A stretch of DNA of 64,000 bases from Polaribacter butkevichii (GCF_038024105.1 NZ_CP150661.1:2127001-2191000), one strand, 5' to 3'. Counted from the first letter of the stretch, positions 32,875 to 42,558 are shown. Notes: generated by a model from the sequence alone, not told the origin. Numbers and translations are program-made.

Positions 32875-35800
32875 ATGAAAAAACTACTATTTTTTTTAAC
32901 TATTATAGGAATCTTATCTATTCCTAAATCTTTTGCTCAATTAGTTGCAGGAGACATCGCATTTATAGGAATGAATGCAGATGGTCCTGAAGGCTATTCA
33001 TTTATTACATTAACTGACATTCCTGGAAATGAGATAATTTTTTTCTCTGATAGAGGAATTGTAAGTAATAACTCCTATTTATTGGGAGATGAAGGAACTT
33101 ATAAATTTACGGCACCTTCATCTGGTATTCCATGCGGAACAATTGTTTCTTTTGATGAAAATACTGTAGACGTATACACTATCAGCGGTGTTAATGGTGC
33201 TTTAATGACAAAATTAACAGGACCAGCAAACTTTGGTACCGCAGATCAGGTATATGCATATCAAACTAGTGGAAATACAATCTCGGTTACACCAGCTGAC
33301 GCAACTTTTATTGCTGGTATACAAGGTGAATATGACGTTCTTACTGTAGACCCTATAACTAAATGGTCACAGGCTGGATCGGTTACAAATACAAGTAGAT
33401 CCATTATTCCTCCAGGTTTAACAAATGGTGTAAACTGTATTTCAGTAACTCCATCAGGGCCAGAAAAAGACAATTTACGTTATAAAGGAACACTAACAGG
33501 AACAAGTACTTATTTAAGAGCAGAAATAAATAACCATCTAAATTGGGAAACTACTGATAATGGTTCTTATAATATTACACCATCTGGGTATAATACCCCT
33601 GCCGTAACCTGTGTAGCTCCTTGTAGCCAACCAGATGTTGCCACAGTAACCTTTTCTCCAGCCACTATCTGTGAAGGAGGTACAGCTACCCTAAATATAG
33701 CAGGAAATTTAAATGACGCTACAGAATGGAGCGTTTATACAGGCGCTTGTGGAGGAACTCTTATAGGCACTACTACTGGTACATCTATAAATGTTACACC
33801 AACCTCGCCAAGTACTACTTATTTCGTAAGAGGAGAAGGTGGTTGTACAACAGCTAGTTCTTGCGGTAGTGTTACAATTACTACAACAACAGCAGATAAT
33901 GCTAATTTTAATTATGGTTCTACTACTTTTTGTACAAGCGATAGCGATCCTACTCCTACAATTACAGGTTTAGCAGGTGGTAATTTTTCTAGTACTGCTG
34001 GTTTATCAATTAACACAAATACAGGACAAATAGATCTTTCTGCCTCTACACCAAATACATATATTGTTACGTATACAACAGCCGGAACTTGTTCTAATAG
34101 CTCCAATGTTTCTGTTACTATTAACCCTTTAGATAATGCTACATTCGCTTATTCTAATATTTCATATTGTGCAAATGATACAGACCCAACTCCTACAATT
34201 ACGGGGCTACCAGGTGGGGCTTTTACTTCAAGTGGAGGTTTATCTATTAATGCAAGCACAGGACAAGTAGATCTTTCTGCTTCTACTCCTGGTTTCTATA
34301 TTATAACCTATATAACAACAGGAGCTTGTAATAATAGTTCAAATGTTCCTTTTATTGTTGATGCTGTAGATGATGCTTCATTTTCTTATTCTGCTGCTTC
34401 ATATTGTGCAAATGACCTAGACCCAACTGCAAATATTACTGGCGCTTCAGGTGGAACTTTTTCTTCTACTGCTGGTTTATCTATTAATACTAGTACAGGA
34501 CAAATAGATCTTTCTGCTTCTATCCCAAACACGTATACTATTACCTATGCAACATCAGGAACTTGTTCTAATAGTTCAAATGTTTCTGTTACTATAAATG
34601 CTTTAGACAATGCTAGTTTTAATTATGCAGCTGCTAGCTATACAAATAATGACACAGACCCAACACCTACAATTACAGGTATACCTGGTGGAACTTTTTC
34701 TTCTACCGCAGGGTTAAGTCTAAATACTAGTACCGGAGAAATAGATCTTTCTGCATCAACACTAGGTACATATACAATTACTTACCAAACAACAGGGGCT
34801 TGCCCTAATAGTGCAAGTGTTTCTGTAACAATACAAACAAGTGTGGTTACCTGGACTGGAACATTAAATAATGATTGGAATGATACACAAAACTGGAACC
34901 CAGCTATTGTACCTCCTGCAAATGCAGACATTATTATTCCAAGTAGTCTAAATAATTACCCAACAGCAAGCAACGCAGTTACATTTAACAGTTTAACCAT
35001 TAATTCTGGAGCCTCTTTTATACCACAAAGTACCGTAACCGGCTCCGTAACTTTTAAAAGAAATATACCAACAACAAATTGGTATTTAGCATCTACACCT
35101 ATTGCAAATGAAACATTACAAAACATAATAGCAAATAATACTTTTGCAACCGGTACAGGTGTTAATATTGGTATTGGTAGCTATTCAAATGATGGAGCCA
35201 CACCTTGGTTCTACGCTAATACAGCTAGTACCGGCAACTTTATTCCAGGATTAGGTGTGTCAATAAAACTAGATACCCCTAATGATTTATCATCTACGGG
35301 TAATTTAAATACTTCTAACGTAATGTTTCCTGTATCAGCATCGGGTTCTAGAAATAAATTTAATTTAATTGGTAATCCTTATACAGCTTATGTTAACTCA
35401 GATAACTTTGCAAGCGTAAATACAGATAAACTTACAGAAAAAACAGTTTGGTTATGGAATGGAACTGAATATAAATCATACAATTCTATAGACCCAATTG
35501 AAATTGCACCAGGACAAGGTTTCTTTGTAGAAGCTTCTACAGACGGAGCAATAGCATTTTCTACTGCTAATAGAAGTCATCAAGGTACAGATACTTTTAT
35601 GAGACAAACTCCTAAAACATCTTTTGAATTGTTTATTGAAAATAACGATACAAAAAAATCTACTAAAGTTTTCTACGTAGCAGGTAAAACTACAGATTTT
35701 GACAATGGATACGACTCTAAAATGTTTAACGGTGTTTCCTCTGATTTTGAAGTATTTACTCAATTAGTTTCTAATAATAAAGGAAAAAATTTAGCAATAC

Positions 35801-36303
35801 AAACATTACCAGATGCTAATTATGATAGTATGGAGATTCCTGTAGGAATTAAAGCTGCAGCGGGTAAGGAGATTACTTTTTCTTTAAACGCATCAAACTT
35901 TAATGATGATCTAAAAATATTTTTAGAAGACAGACTTACAAATACCTTTACTCCTTTAAATGAAGCAAACAGTACTTATAAAGTTACTTTATCTAAAAAT
36001 TTAGACGGAATTGGTCGTTTTTACATTCATACAACCAATAGCACTTTAAGTATAGATGGAACGGTAACTTTAGAAAACACAAGCATTTATAAATTAGATA
36101 ATACTACTTTAAGAATAGCCGGTTTACCACAGGGTAATGCTAACATTAAGTTGTACAGTATGCTTGGTAAACAAGTAGTAAAAACTACTTTTACTTCTAA
36201 CGGAACTAAAGATATTGCCTTACCGCTATTAGCCAAAGGTGTTTACCTTGTAAAACTTGAAACTGAAAAAGGAAAGTTAAACAAAAAAATAATTTTAGAA
36301 TAA
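32875..36303 (+). CDS. T9SS-secreted adhesin-like protein with four 79-residue repeats
   Basis: An 1142-residue secreted protein. It has a signal peptide (ends KSFAQ), an N-terminal domain starting GDIAFIGMNADGPEGYSF (residues about 23-240), an Ig-like segment (about 255-335), then four repeats of exactly 79 residues (340-655; typical unit with TDPTPTITG, GGTFSSTAG and TGQIDLSAS). A Trp-rich linker and further beta domains follow, and a type A T9SS sorting domain closes the protein (from about residue 1075; LYSMLGKQVV, GVYLVKLETEKGK, KKIILE). It should be exported by the type IX system and anchored or released at the surface. It is followed 27 bases later by the small peptide gene. Confidence 0.92.
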   Translation: MKKLLFFLTIIGILSIPKSFAQLVAGDIAFIGMNADGPEGYSFITLTDIPGNEIIFFSDRGIVSNNSYLLGDEGTYKFTAPSSGIPCGTIVSFDENTVDVYTISGVNGALMTKLTGPANFGTADQVYAYQTSGNTISVTPADATFIAGIQGEYDVLTVDPITKWSQAGSVTNTSRSIIPPGLTNGVNCISVTPSGPEKDNLRYKGTLTGTSTYLRAEINNHLNWETTDNGSYNITPSGYNTPAVTCVAPCSQPDVATVTFSPATICEGGTATLNIAGNLNDATEWSVYTGACGGTLIGTTTGTSINVTPTSPSTTYFVRGEGGCTTASSCGSVTITTTTADNANFNYGSTTFCTSDSDPTPTITGLAGGNFSSTAGLSINTNTGQIDLSASTPNTYIVTYTTAGTCSNSSNVSVTINPLDNATFAYSNISYCANDTDPTPTITGLPGGAFTSSGGLSINASTGQVDLSASTPGFYIITYITTGACNNSSNVPFIVDAVDDASFSYSAASYCANDLDPTANITGASGGTFSSTAGLSINTSTGQIDLSASIPNTYTITYATSGTCSNSSNVSVTINALDNASFNYAAASYTNNDTDPTPTITGIPGGTFSSTAGLSLNTSTGEIDLSASTLGTYTITYQTTGACPNSASVSVTIQTSVVTWTGTLNNDWNDTQNWNPAIVPPANADIIIPSSLNNYPTASNAVTFNSLTINSGASFIPQSTVTGSVTFKRNIPTTNWYLASTPIANETLQNIIANNTFATGTGVNIGIGSYSNDGATPWFYANTASTGNFIPGLGVSIKLDTPNDLSSTGNLNTSNVMFPVSASGSRNKFNLIGNPYTAYVNSDNFASVNTDKLTEKTVWLWNGTEYKSYNSIDPIEIAPGQGFFVEASTDGAIAFSTANRSHQGTDTFMRQTPKTSFELFIENNDTKKSTKVFYVAGKTTDFDNGYDSKMFNGVSSDFEVFTQLVSNNKGKNLAIQTLPDANYDSMEIPVGIKAAAGKEITFSLNASNFNDDLKIFLEDRLTNTFTPLNEANSTYKVTLSKNLDGIGRFYIHTTNSTLSIDGTVTLENTSIYKLDNTTLRIAGLPQGNANIKLYSMLGKQVVKTTFTSNGTKDIALPLLAKGVYLVKLETEKGKLNKKIILE

Positions 36304-36330
36304 TAGCTATCATTTTAAAGACTAAACATC

Positions 36331-36498
36331 ATGAAAAAAAATATAAAAACTTCAAAAGATATTACGCGTAAAGAAGCAATTAAAAGAATAGGAAACTATG
36401 GTAAGTATGCTGCTTTAACAGCATTAGGCACTTATTTAATTCTAAACCCACAAAAAGCGCAAGCTTCTTCTCCAGAAGCTCCGGGAGGAGGTTTTTAA
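36331..36498 (+). CDS. 55-residue exported peptide ending in GGGF
   Basis: ATG at 36331 to TAA at 36498 encodes 55 residues. The N-terminus is basic (KKNIKTSKDITRKEAIKRIG), followed by a short hydrophobic stretch (YAALTALGTYLIL) and an Ala-x-Ala cleavage site (QKAQA). The mature tail would be only about ten residues, SSPEAPGGGF. The RKEAIKRIG region resembles a degenerate twin-arginine-type or long Sec signal. It directly follows the adhesin gene and precedes a terminator, so it is the last gene of that operon. The codon pattern fits its neighbours. The role is unknown: possibly a secreted peptide or a processed factor. Confidence 0.7.
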   Translation: MKKNIKTSKDITRKEAIKRIGNYGKYAALTALGTYLILNPQKAQASSPEAPGGGF

Positions 36499-36524
36499 TA
36501 AAAAAGTAAGATAATTACACATCT

Positions 36525-36564
36525 TAAAAGGCTATCAAATTAATTTTTGATAGCCTTTTTTTTT
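36525..36564. terminator. Terminator between the peptide gene and DUF4230 gene
   Basis: AAAGGCTATCAAA pairs with TTTGATAGCCTTT, followed by a T-run. It closes the adhesin/peptide operon. The A-run on the left side lets it serve the minus strand too; its right end just reaches the DUF4230 stop. Confidence 0.85.
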
Positions 36565-37168
36565 AATCTTTAACCTTTATAAAATCATTAAAAAAACCAG
36601 AACTCGTATTATCTACCACTTGCCAATTGTAAATTGTAGAAAGTTGGTATATTTTAGACAACTCTTCAAATAATCTTGTTTTAGCTTTTTCTTTTAAATC
36701 GGTTACTTCTATTGTTTCTTTAATTTTATCAATGCTATTTTTATTTATTTTATTTAACTCTTCTTTAGAAAAAGTATTAAATTGACTTTGTTGTAAATCA
36801 AAATATTTTACATCCGGAGCAATTACAATAGCAACATCTGGAATTTTGTTGATCATAATTTTCTTACCAACAGAATCTATTTGAATTTCTAGTTTAGATA
36901 AATCATAACCAACCTCTACAACTGCATTAACAGTAACAATGGCTTTTTTATCAAAAGAAAGATAATCATAAAAATATTTTTTAGAATCAGAATAATTATA
37001 AACTTCAGAAAAAACACCCTTAGAAACCACCAATTTGCTAAGGTTTTTAATAGAGTTTACAACCACTTGTATTTCTTCTTGTTTGTGGTTTTCTTCTTTT
37101 TTATAGCACCAAAAATTGGCAATAAAAAATCCAACAGAAAAAACAATAAGGTATTTTAGAAAGCGCAT
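36563..37168 (-). CDS. DUF4230 domain membrane-anchored protein
   Basis: A 201-residue protein with one N-terminal membrane segment (FLKYLIVFSVGFFIANFW). The soluble domain has the DUF4230 pattern (NLSKLVVSKGVFSEV, YDLSKLEIQID, VFSEVYNYSDSKKYF). The function of the family is unknown. It lies 42 bases downstream of lspA on the same strand. Confidence 0.78.
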   Translation of the reverse strand: MRFLKYLIVFSVGFFIANFWCYKKEENHKQEEIQVVVNSIKNLSKLVVSKGVFSEVYNYSDSKKYFYDYLSFDKKAIVTVNAVVEVGYDLSKLEIQIDSVGKKIMINKIPDVAIVIAPDVKYFDLQQSQFNTFSKEELNKINKNSIDKIKETIEVTDLKEKAKTRLFEELSKIYQLSTIYNWQVVDNTSSGFFNDFIKVKD

Positions 37169-37210
37169 TTTTTTAAACTTTCTTTAAAGGTAGTAAAATT
37201 GAAAAAGAGA

Positions 37211-37825
37211 TTACTCTTTTACAACCTCTTCTTTAGGGAAAGCTTGTTTACTAAATATAAATAACAAAGCAACTCCAACACTAATAAAAGCATCTGCTGG
37301 GTTAAATATATATTGAAAAAAAGTAAAGAATTCTCCTCCTATTACAGGGATCCAATCTGGTAAAACGCCTTCCCATAAGGGAAAATAAAACATATCTACT
37401 ACTCTACCATGAAATAATTCTCCATAAGGTTTGTCTGCAAAAAGTGTCGCTACTTTATGGCTAGACCCATCAAAAATAACTCCGTAAAAAACAGAATCTA
37501 TAATATTACCAACTGCCCCAGAAAAAATTAAACCAATAGCAATAATAACAGCGTTGTGTACTTTTTTCTTGATATTTTGTACCAACCAATAGATAATTCC
37601 TGTTACGGCAACCAACCTAAACAATGTTAAAAAAAGTTTCCCTGCTTTACCACCAAACTCAAACCCCATTGCCATCCCATTGTTTTCAACAAAATGTATT
37701 TTAAACCAATTAAAAACAACCACTTCTTCTCCTAAAACAAAATGGGTTTTTACGTATATTTTTATAATTTGATCTAAAATAATTGCAATAAGTATCGTTA
37801 ATATAGCAAGACTCTTTTTTGACAT
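37211..37825 (-). CDS. lspA: Lipoprotein signal peptidase (signal peptidase II)
   Basis: A 204-residue membrane aspartyl protease that cleaves prolipoproteins after lipidation. Four membrane segments and the catalytic-region motifs GAVGNIIDSVFYG and NPADAFISVG (the two conserved Asp) are present, with ENNGMAMGF (the family motif N-x-G). It is longer than the E. coli enzyme because of an insertion (SSHKVATLFADKPYGE) typical of Bacteroidota. A TAnnTTTG box at 37846 gives it its own promoter. Confidence 0.95.
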   Translation of the reverse strand: MSKKSLAILTILIAIILDQIIKIYVKTHFVLGEEVVVFNWFKIHFVENNGMAMGFEFGGKAGKLFLTLFRLVAVTGIIYWLVQNIKKKVHNAVIIAIGLIFSGAVGNIIDSVFYGVIFDGSSHKVATLFADKPYGELFHGRVVDMFYFPLWEGVLPDWIPVIGGEFFTFFQYIFNPADAFISVGVALLFIFSKQAFPKEEVVKE

Positions 37826-37845
37826 TTTTCTTTAATTTGTACTCA

Positions 37846-37853
37846 CAAAAATA
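37846..37853 (-). promoter_or_regulatory. -7 promoter element of lspA
   Basis: The minus strand reads TATTTTTG (TAnnTTTG), 20 bases before the lspA ATG. Confidence 0.5.
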
Positions 37854-37868
37854 ACAATATTATTGTGT

Positions 37869-38525
37869 TTATTGGGTGGTTAAGAAAATATTAGCTTTTA
37901 TAGAATTTATGCTAATCATTTCATCTGATTTTTCTTCCTTTTTTTGATGTAAATTTTCAACTATAACATCGTTAATTTTTATCTTACCCTTTTTAGAAAC
38001 TATATCTATATTGGCTTTATTAACAGCTGCATAAAGGTTACCTGCATACATTTTAACCCTTAAACTTGCGTAAATAGTATGCAATTTTAAAATCCCTTTT
38101 TCAATATAAATATTTAAATCTCCTTGGTAACTTTTAGTTTCAATATTTATTTCATCACCAAAAATGGTGATTTTTTTATTTTTTGGAATCTTTATAACAA
38201 CACTTGCTCTATGCAATCTTTCTGTAATAAATTTTCTAAAAACTTTTTCTTCAGTTATATTTTCTGGTATTTTAAACTGAATTTTCAGCAAACCATATGC
38301 TTCTTTAGAAACAATCTGTTGATCCGCTACGTTTTCTGCTATTAAGTAAACCTCTACAAAATTAGACGTTGAATTTTCAATCACAAGATCATCTAACCCA
38401 AGTGTAGAAATTTCTATTTCTTTAGATTGAGTTTCAAACTTTTTTAAAACTTTCTTTTGCGATAAAACTACAGAAGAAATTAATAAAAAGAATACAAAAA
38501 CTTTAGACCTTGCAACAACAAACAT
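37869..38525 (-). CDS. Exported DUF4097-like adhesin-type beta protein
   Basis: A 218-residue exported protein (signal ending SSVVLSQ). It has repeating short beta strands (LYIEKG, LHTIYASLRVKMYAGNLYAAVNKANIDIVSKKGKIKI) similar to the beta-solenoid DUF4097/DUF2807 proteins of Bacteroidota. The cell-envelope function is unknown. It lies between the DksA-like gene and lspA, separated from the first by a terminator. Confidence 0.65.
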   Translation of the reverse strand: MFVVARSKVFVFFLLISSVVLSQKKVLKKFETQSKEIEISTLGLDDLVIENSTSNFVEVYLIAENVADQQIVSKEAYGLLKIQFKIPENITEEKVFRKFITERLHRASVVIKIPKNKKITIFGDEINIETKSYQGDLNIYIEKGILKLHTIYASLRVKMYAGNLYAAVNKANIDIVSKKGKIKINDVIVENLHQKKEEKSDEMISINSIKANIFLTTQ

Positions 38526-38543
38526 TCTTTGAATAGTTTAAAT

Positions 38544-38573
38544 AAAAAAAGCTCCTTATAAAAGAAGCTTTTA
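38544..38573 (-). terminator. Terminator after the DksA/TraR-like gene
   Basis: AAAGCT-CTT and AAG-AGCTTT arms (one mismatch) with an A-run on the plus-strand left side that gives a U-run on the minus transcript, 24 bases past the 38598 stop. Confidence 0.6.
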
Positions 38574-38597
38574 GATAATTATATTTTAATAAAACGA

Positions 38598-38975
38598 TTA
38601 TTGTTTACGTTTTGCCTCTATACTTAAAGTTGCATGAGGTACTATTTTTAAACGTTCTTTTTGTATTAATTTACCCGTTACTCTACAAACACCATACGTT
38701 CTATTTTCTATACGTAACAAAGCATTTTTTAAATCTCTAATAAATTTTTCTTGTCTAATAGCCAACTGAACATTTGCTTCTTTGTTCATTACTTCAGAAC
38801 CTTCGTCAAAAGATTTAAACGAATGAGAAGTATCATCTGTACCATTATTAGAATCATTTTTATATGCAGCTTTTAACAAAGCTAAATCTTCTTCTGCTCT
38901 CGCTATTTTTTTTTCTATAATTGCCTTAAACTCTTGTAAGTCTTCCGCTGAATATTTTGATTTTACTTCTGACAT
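38598..38975 (-). CDS. TraR/DksA family transcriptional regulator
   Basis: A 125-residue protein. It has an N-terminal coiled coil (LQEFKAIIEKKIARAEEDLALLKAA) and a C-terminal zinc-finger-like segment in which only the first Cys of the DksA CxxC pair remains (YGVCRVTGKLIQKERLKIVPHAT). Such Cys-poor versions are common in Bacteroidota. It would bind the RNA polymerase secondary channel and modulate transcription with ppGpp. It lies 5 bases after ileS, so it is cotranscribed. Confidence 0.9.
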   Translation of the reverse strand: MSEVKSKYSAEDLQEFKAIIEKKIARAEEDLALLKAAYKNDSNNGTDDTSHSFKSFDEGSEVMNKEANVQLAIRQEKFIRDLKNALLRIENRTYGVCRVTGKLIQKERLKIVPHATLSIEAKRKQ

Positions 38976-38980
38976 AACTC

Positions 38981-41900
38981 TTACATTTTTTCTATTAATA
39001 TTCTACTTTTTATGGTATCAAATTCAATTTCTGTACCATTTTCTAACACATCCACAAAAACTAATTCTTTAGTTAATGTTTCACTCATAATGTACTCCTT
39101 ATTATCTATGATAGATTTCTGTAAGTTCTCAAAATTTAAAACCGTCAACTTTATTCTATCTGTTACTTCTAAACCAGTGTCTTTACGTGCATTCTGAATT
39201 CTGTTTACCAATTCTCTAGCAACTCCTTCTTTACGTAATTCTTCTGTTATTGTAACATCTAAAGCAACTGTTAACGCTCCTTCATTTGCAACCAACCATC
39301 CTTCTATATCCTTAGATGATATCTCTACATCCGAGAGCTCCAAAATAATATTTTTTCCATTAATGTCAAGAAGAATGTTTTTATCTTTTTCTATTTTGTT
39401 AATATCTTCTTGATTAAACTTCTGAACCTCGGCAGCTATAAAGCGCATATCTTTTCCAAACTTTGGGCCTAATGTTTTAAAATTCGGCTTAATTTGTTTG
39501 ATTAAAATATCTGAAGCGTCATCTAAAATCTGAATTTCCTTAATGTTTACCTCGTTCTTAATTAAGTTTGCAACGGCTAAAATTTCTTCTTTCTGTTGTT
39601 CACTATCAACAGGAATCATAATTTTTTGTAATGGTTGACGCACTTTAATCTTTTCTTTTGCTCTAAGTGATAAAACTAAAGATGATATAATTTGTGCATT
39701 TTCCATTTTACGCTCCAAGCTTTTATCAACAAAACTTGCATCGTATACTGGAAAATTAGATAAATGTATACTTTCTGATGTTTCTTTACCGGTTACAGAG
39801 TTTAAATCTTGATACAATCTGTCCATAAAAAATGGCGCAATTGGCGATGCTAATTTTGCAATCGTATTCATACACGTGTATAAAGTTTGATATGCAGAAA
39901 TTTTATCTGTTTGATAATCTCCTTTCCAAAAACGTCTTCTACTTAAACGTACGTACCAGTTACTTAAGTAATCTTGAGTAAAATCACTTATTGCTCTAGC
40001 AGCTCTTGTAGGCTCATATTCTTCGTAGAATTTATCAACCTTAGCAATTAAAGTATGTAATTCTGATAAAACCCAACGGTCTATTTCTGGTCTTTTTTCT
40101 AAAGGAATATCTGCTTCTTCATAAGAAAAACCATCAAGATTTGTATATAAAGTAAAAAATGAATAGGTGTTATATAAAGTTCCGAAGAATTTACGTTTTA
40201 CCTCTTCAATTCCATCTAAATCAAATTTTAAATTGTCCCAAGGGTTTGCATTTGCAATCATGTACCAACGTGTTGCATCTGCTCCATACGTTGATAATGT
40301 TGTAAAAGGATCTGTTGCATTTCCTAGACGTTTAGACATTTTATGTCCGTTTTTATCTAAAACCAAACCGTTAGAAACTACGTTTTTATACGCTACAGAA
40401 TCAAAAACCATGGTTGCAATTGCATGTAAAGTATAAAACCAACCACGTGTTTGGTCTACTCCTTCTGCGATAAAATCTGCAGGAAAAGATTCGTTTCCAT
40501 CAATTTTTTGTTTGTTTTCAAACGGATAATGCCATTGTGCATAAGGCATAGAACCAGAATCGAACCAAACATCAATTAAATCGCTTTCACGTTTCATTGG
40601 TTGTCCAGATGCTGAAACTAATACAATTTCATCCACAATATTTTTATGTAAATCTATTTTCGCATAGTTTTCTTCCGAGTTATTATCAACTTCAAAATCT
40701 TCGAAAATGTCTTTTGCTAAAACACCAGCAGCTACAGCATTCGCCATTTCTTCTTTTAATTCTTTAACAGAACCAATACAAATTTCTTCTTTACCATCTT
40801 CTGATCTCCAGATTGGTAATGGAATTCCCCAATAACGAGAACGAGATAAATTCCAATCATTTGCATTTGCCAACCAGTTTCCAAAACGACCTGTACCTGT
40901 AGATTCAGGTTTCCAGTTAATGGTTTTGTTTAAAGAGTGCATTCTATCTTTAACATCGGTTACTTTAATAAACCAAGAATCTAATGGATAATATAAGATT
41001 GGTTTATCTGTACGCCAACAATTAGGATAACTGTGTTTGTATTTTTCTACTTTAAAAGCTTTATTTTCTGTTTTTAACTTAATAGCCAATTCAACATCAA
41101 TAGATCTTTCTGGTGCTTCGCCATCATTATAATATTCGTTCTTTACATATTTACCTGCAAATTCGCCCATTTCTGGTCTAAATTTTCCTTGTAAATCTAC
41201 TAAAGGAACTAAATTATCGTTTTCATCTTTTACCAACATTGGCGGAATTGGTGGCACTGCTTGTTTTGCAACCATTGCATCATCTGCTCCAAAAGTTGGT
41301 GCGGTATGTACAATTCCTGTTCCGTCTTCTGTAGTAACAAAATCTCCAGCAATTACTCTAAAAGCATCTTGCGGATTATCGTTTGGCAAACAGTAATCTA
41401 AAACGGGTTCGTATTTAATATCAACTAAATCTTTACCAACAAACTCTTTAATAACGTGGTAAGGTATTTTTTTATCACCTGCATTATAAGTACTTAGTTC
41501 TTCTGTAGTTTCTACTTCTACATTGTTTTTACCTGCAAATTGTTTTCCAACTAATTTTTTAGCTAAAATTACTTTAATAGGTTCAAATGTATATTGATTA
41601 AACGTTTCTACTAAAACATATTCTATTTTAGGTCCAACCGTTAATGCTGTATTACTTGGCAATGTCCAAGGTGTAGTTGTCCAAGCTATAAAATAAACAG
41701 TTCCTTCATTTTGTAAAAAACCTGGAAGTGTGTTTGCTACTGCTTTAAATTGTGCAACAACTGTGGTATCTGTTACATCTTGGTATGTACCTGGTTGATT
41801 TAACTCGTGAGAGCTTAAACCCGTACCCGCTTTTGGCGAATAAGGCTGAATTGTATATCCTTTATAGATTAACTTTTTGTTGTAAATTTCTTTTAAAAGC

Positions 41901-42391
41901 CACCAAACAGATTCCATATATTTAGGTTCGTAGGTAATGTATGGATCTTCCATATCTACCCAATATCCCATTTTATTGGTTAGGTCATTCCAAATATCAG
42001 TATAACGCATTACCGCTTTTCTACAAGCAGCATTATAATCTTCTACAGAAATTTTCTTACCAATATCTTCTTTGGTAATTCCTAATTCTTTCTCAACACC
42101 CAATTCTATTGGCAAACCATGTGTATCCCAACCAGCTTTTCTTTTTACCTGAAAGCCTTTCATGGTTTTATAACGTGGAAAAATATCTTTAATAGCTCTT
42201 GCTAAAACATGGTGAACTCCTGGAAGTCCGTTTGCAGAAGGAGGGCCTTCAAAAAACACAAAAGGTTTTGCATTTTCTCTTGAGGTTACACTTTTTTCAA
42301 AAATGTTATTTTCTTGCCAATAATTAAGAATTTCTTCTGCTACTTTTGGTAAGTCAAGTCCTTTATATTCAGGAAATTTCGCTTTCATCAT
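38981..42391 (-). CDS. ileS: Isoleucyl-tRNA synthetase
   Basis: About 1136 residues from the Met-Met at 42391/42388. The frame is open to 42481 but the extra 30 residues precede the conserved KFPEYKGLDL start. Class I signatures are GPPSANGLPGVHHVLARAIKD (HIGH region, with HHVL) and KMSKR. The editing domain (TTTPWTLPSNTAL, GTGIVHTAPTFG) and the anticodon-binding domain are present. The length and KMSKRLGN form fit the long, eukaryote-like IleS type found in Bacteroidota. It is essential for charging tRNA-Ile. Confidence 0.96.
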   Translation of the reverse strand: MMKAKFPEYKGLDLPKVAEEILNYWQENNIFEKSVTSRENAKPFVFFEGPPSANGLPGVHHVLARAIKDIFPRYKTMKGFQVKRKAGWDTHGLPIELGVEKELGITKEDIGKKISVEDYNAACRKAVMRYTDIWNDLTNKMGYWVDMEDPYITYEPKYMESVWWLLKEIYNKKLIYKGYTIQPYSPKAGTGLSSHELNQPGTYQDVTDTTVVAQFKAVANTLPGFLQNEGTVYFIAWTTTPWTLPSNTALTVGPKIEYVLVETFNQYTFEPIKVILAKKLVGKQFAGKNNVEVETTEELSTYNAGDKKIPYHVIKEFVGKDLVDIKYEPVLDYCLPNDNPQDAFRVIAGDFVTTEDGTGIVHTAPTFGADDAMVAKQAVPPIPPMLVKDENDNLVPLVDLQGKFRPEMGEFAGKYVKNEYYNDGEAPERSIDVELAIKLKTENKAFKVEKYKHSYPNCWRTDKPILYYPLDSWFIKVTDVKDRMHSLNKTINWKPESTGTGRFGNWLANANDWNLSRSRYWGIPLPIWRSEDGKEEICIGSVKELKEEMANAVAAGVLAKDIFEDFEVDNNSEENYAKIDLHKNIVDEIVLVSASGQPMKRESDLIDVWFDSGSMPYAQWHYPFENKQKIDGNESFPADFIAEGVDQTRGWFYTLHAIATMVFDSVAYKNVVSNGLVLDKNGHKMSKRLGNATDPFTTLSTYGADATRWYMIANANPWDNLKFDLDGIEEVKRKFFGTLYNTYSFFTLYTNLDGFSYEEADIPLEKRPEIDRWVLSELHTLIAKVDKFYEEYEPTRAARAISDFTQDYLSNWYVRLSRRRFWKGDYQTDKISAYQTLYTCMNTIAKLASPIAPFFMDRLYQDLNSVTGKETSESIHLSNFPVYDASFVDKSLERKMENAQIISSLVLSLRAKEKIKVRQPLQKIMIPVDSEQQKEEILAVANLIKNEVNIKEIQILDDASDILIKQIKPNFKTLGPKFGKDMRFIAAEVQKFNQEDINKIEKDKNILLDINGKNIILELSDVEISSKDIEGWLVANEGALTVALDVTITEELRKEGVARELVNRIQNARKDTGLEVTDRIKLTVLNFENLQKSIIDNKEYIMSETLTKELVFVDVLENGTEIEFDTIKSRILIEKM

Positions 42392-42487
42392 ATCTATTTT
42401 CTGATAAGATTGCGAAATTAAGGATTTTCTTCTAATTTTAGTCAGTTGAAAGTAGCAAAGTTTAAGGTAAAAAAGTAGCAAAACTAC

Positions 42488-42543
42488 AAAGTGGCAAAAT
42501 TAAAACCTTAGTTGGGTTTAACTTTGCCACTTTAAAACTTATA
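42488..42543. repeat. Inverted repeat between the TerB/DnaJ gene and ileS
   Basis: AAAGTGGCAAA and TTTGCCACTTT are perfectly complementary across 34 bases. It lies just past the 3' end of the gene at 42559 but has no U-run, so it is a hairpin of unknown role rather than a clear terminator. Confidence 0.5.
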
Positions 42544-42558
42544 ATGTTGTTCTAGTAT

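Noticed and set aside
42392..42481. 30-residue N-terminal extension of IleS.
   Set aside because: The conserved start of the family is KFPEYKGLDL just after the Met pair at 42391/42388; the extension has no conserved feature.
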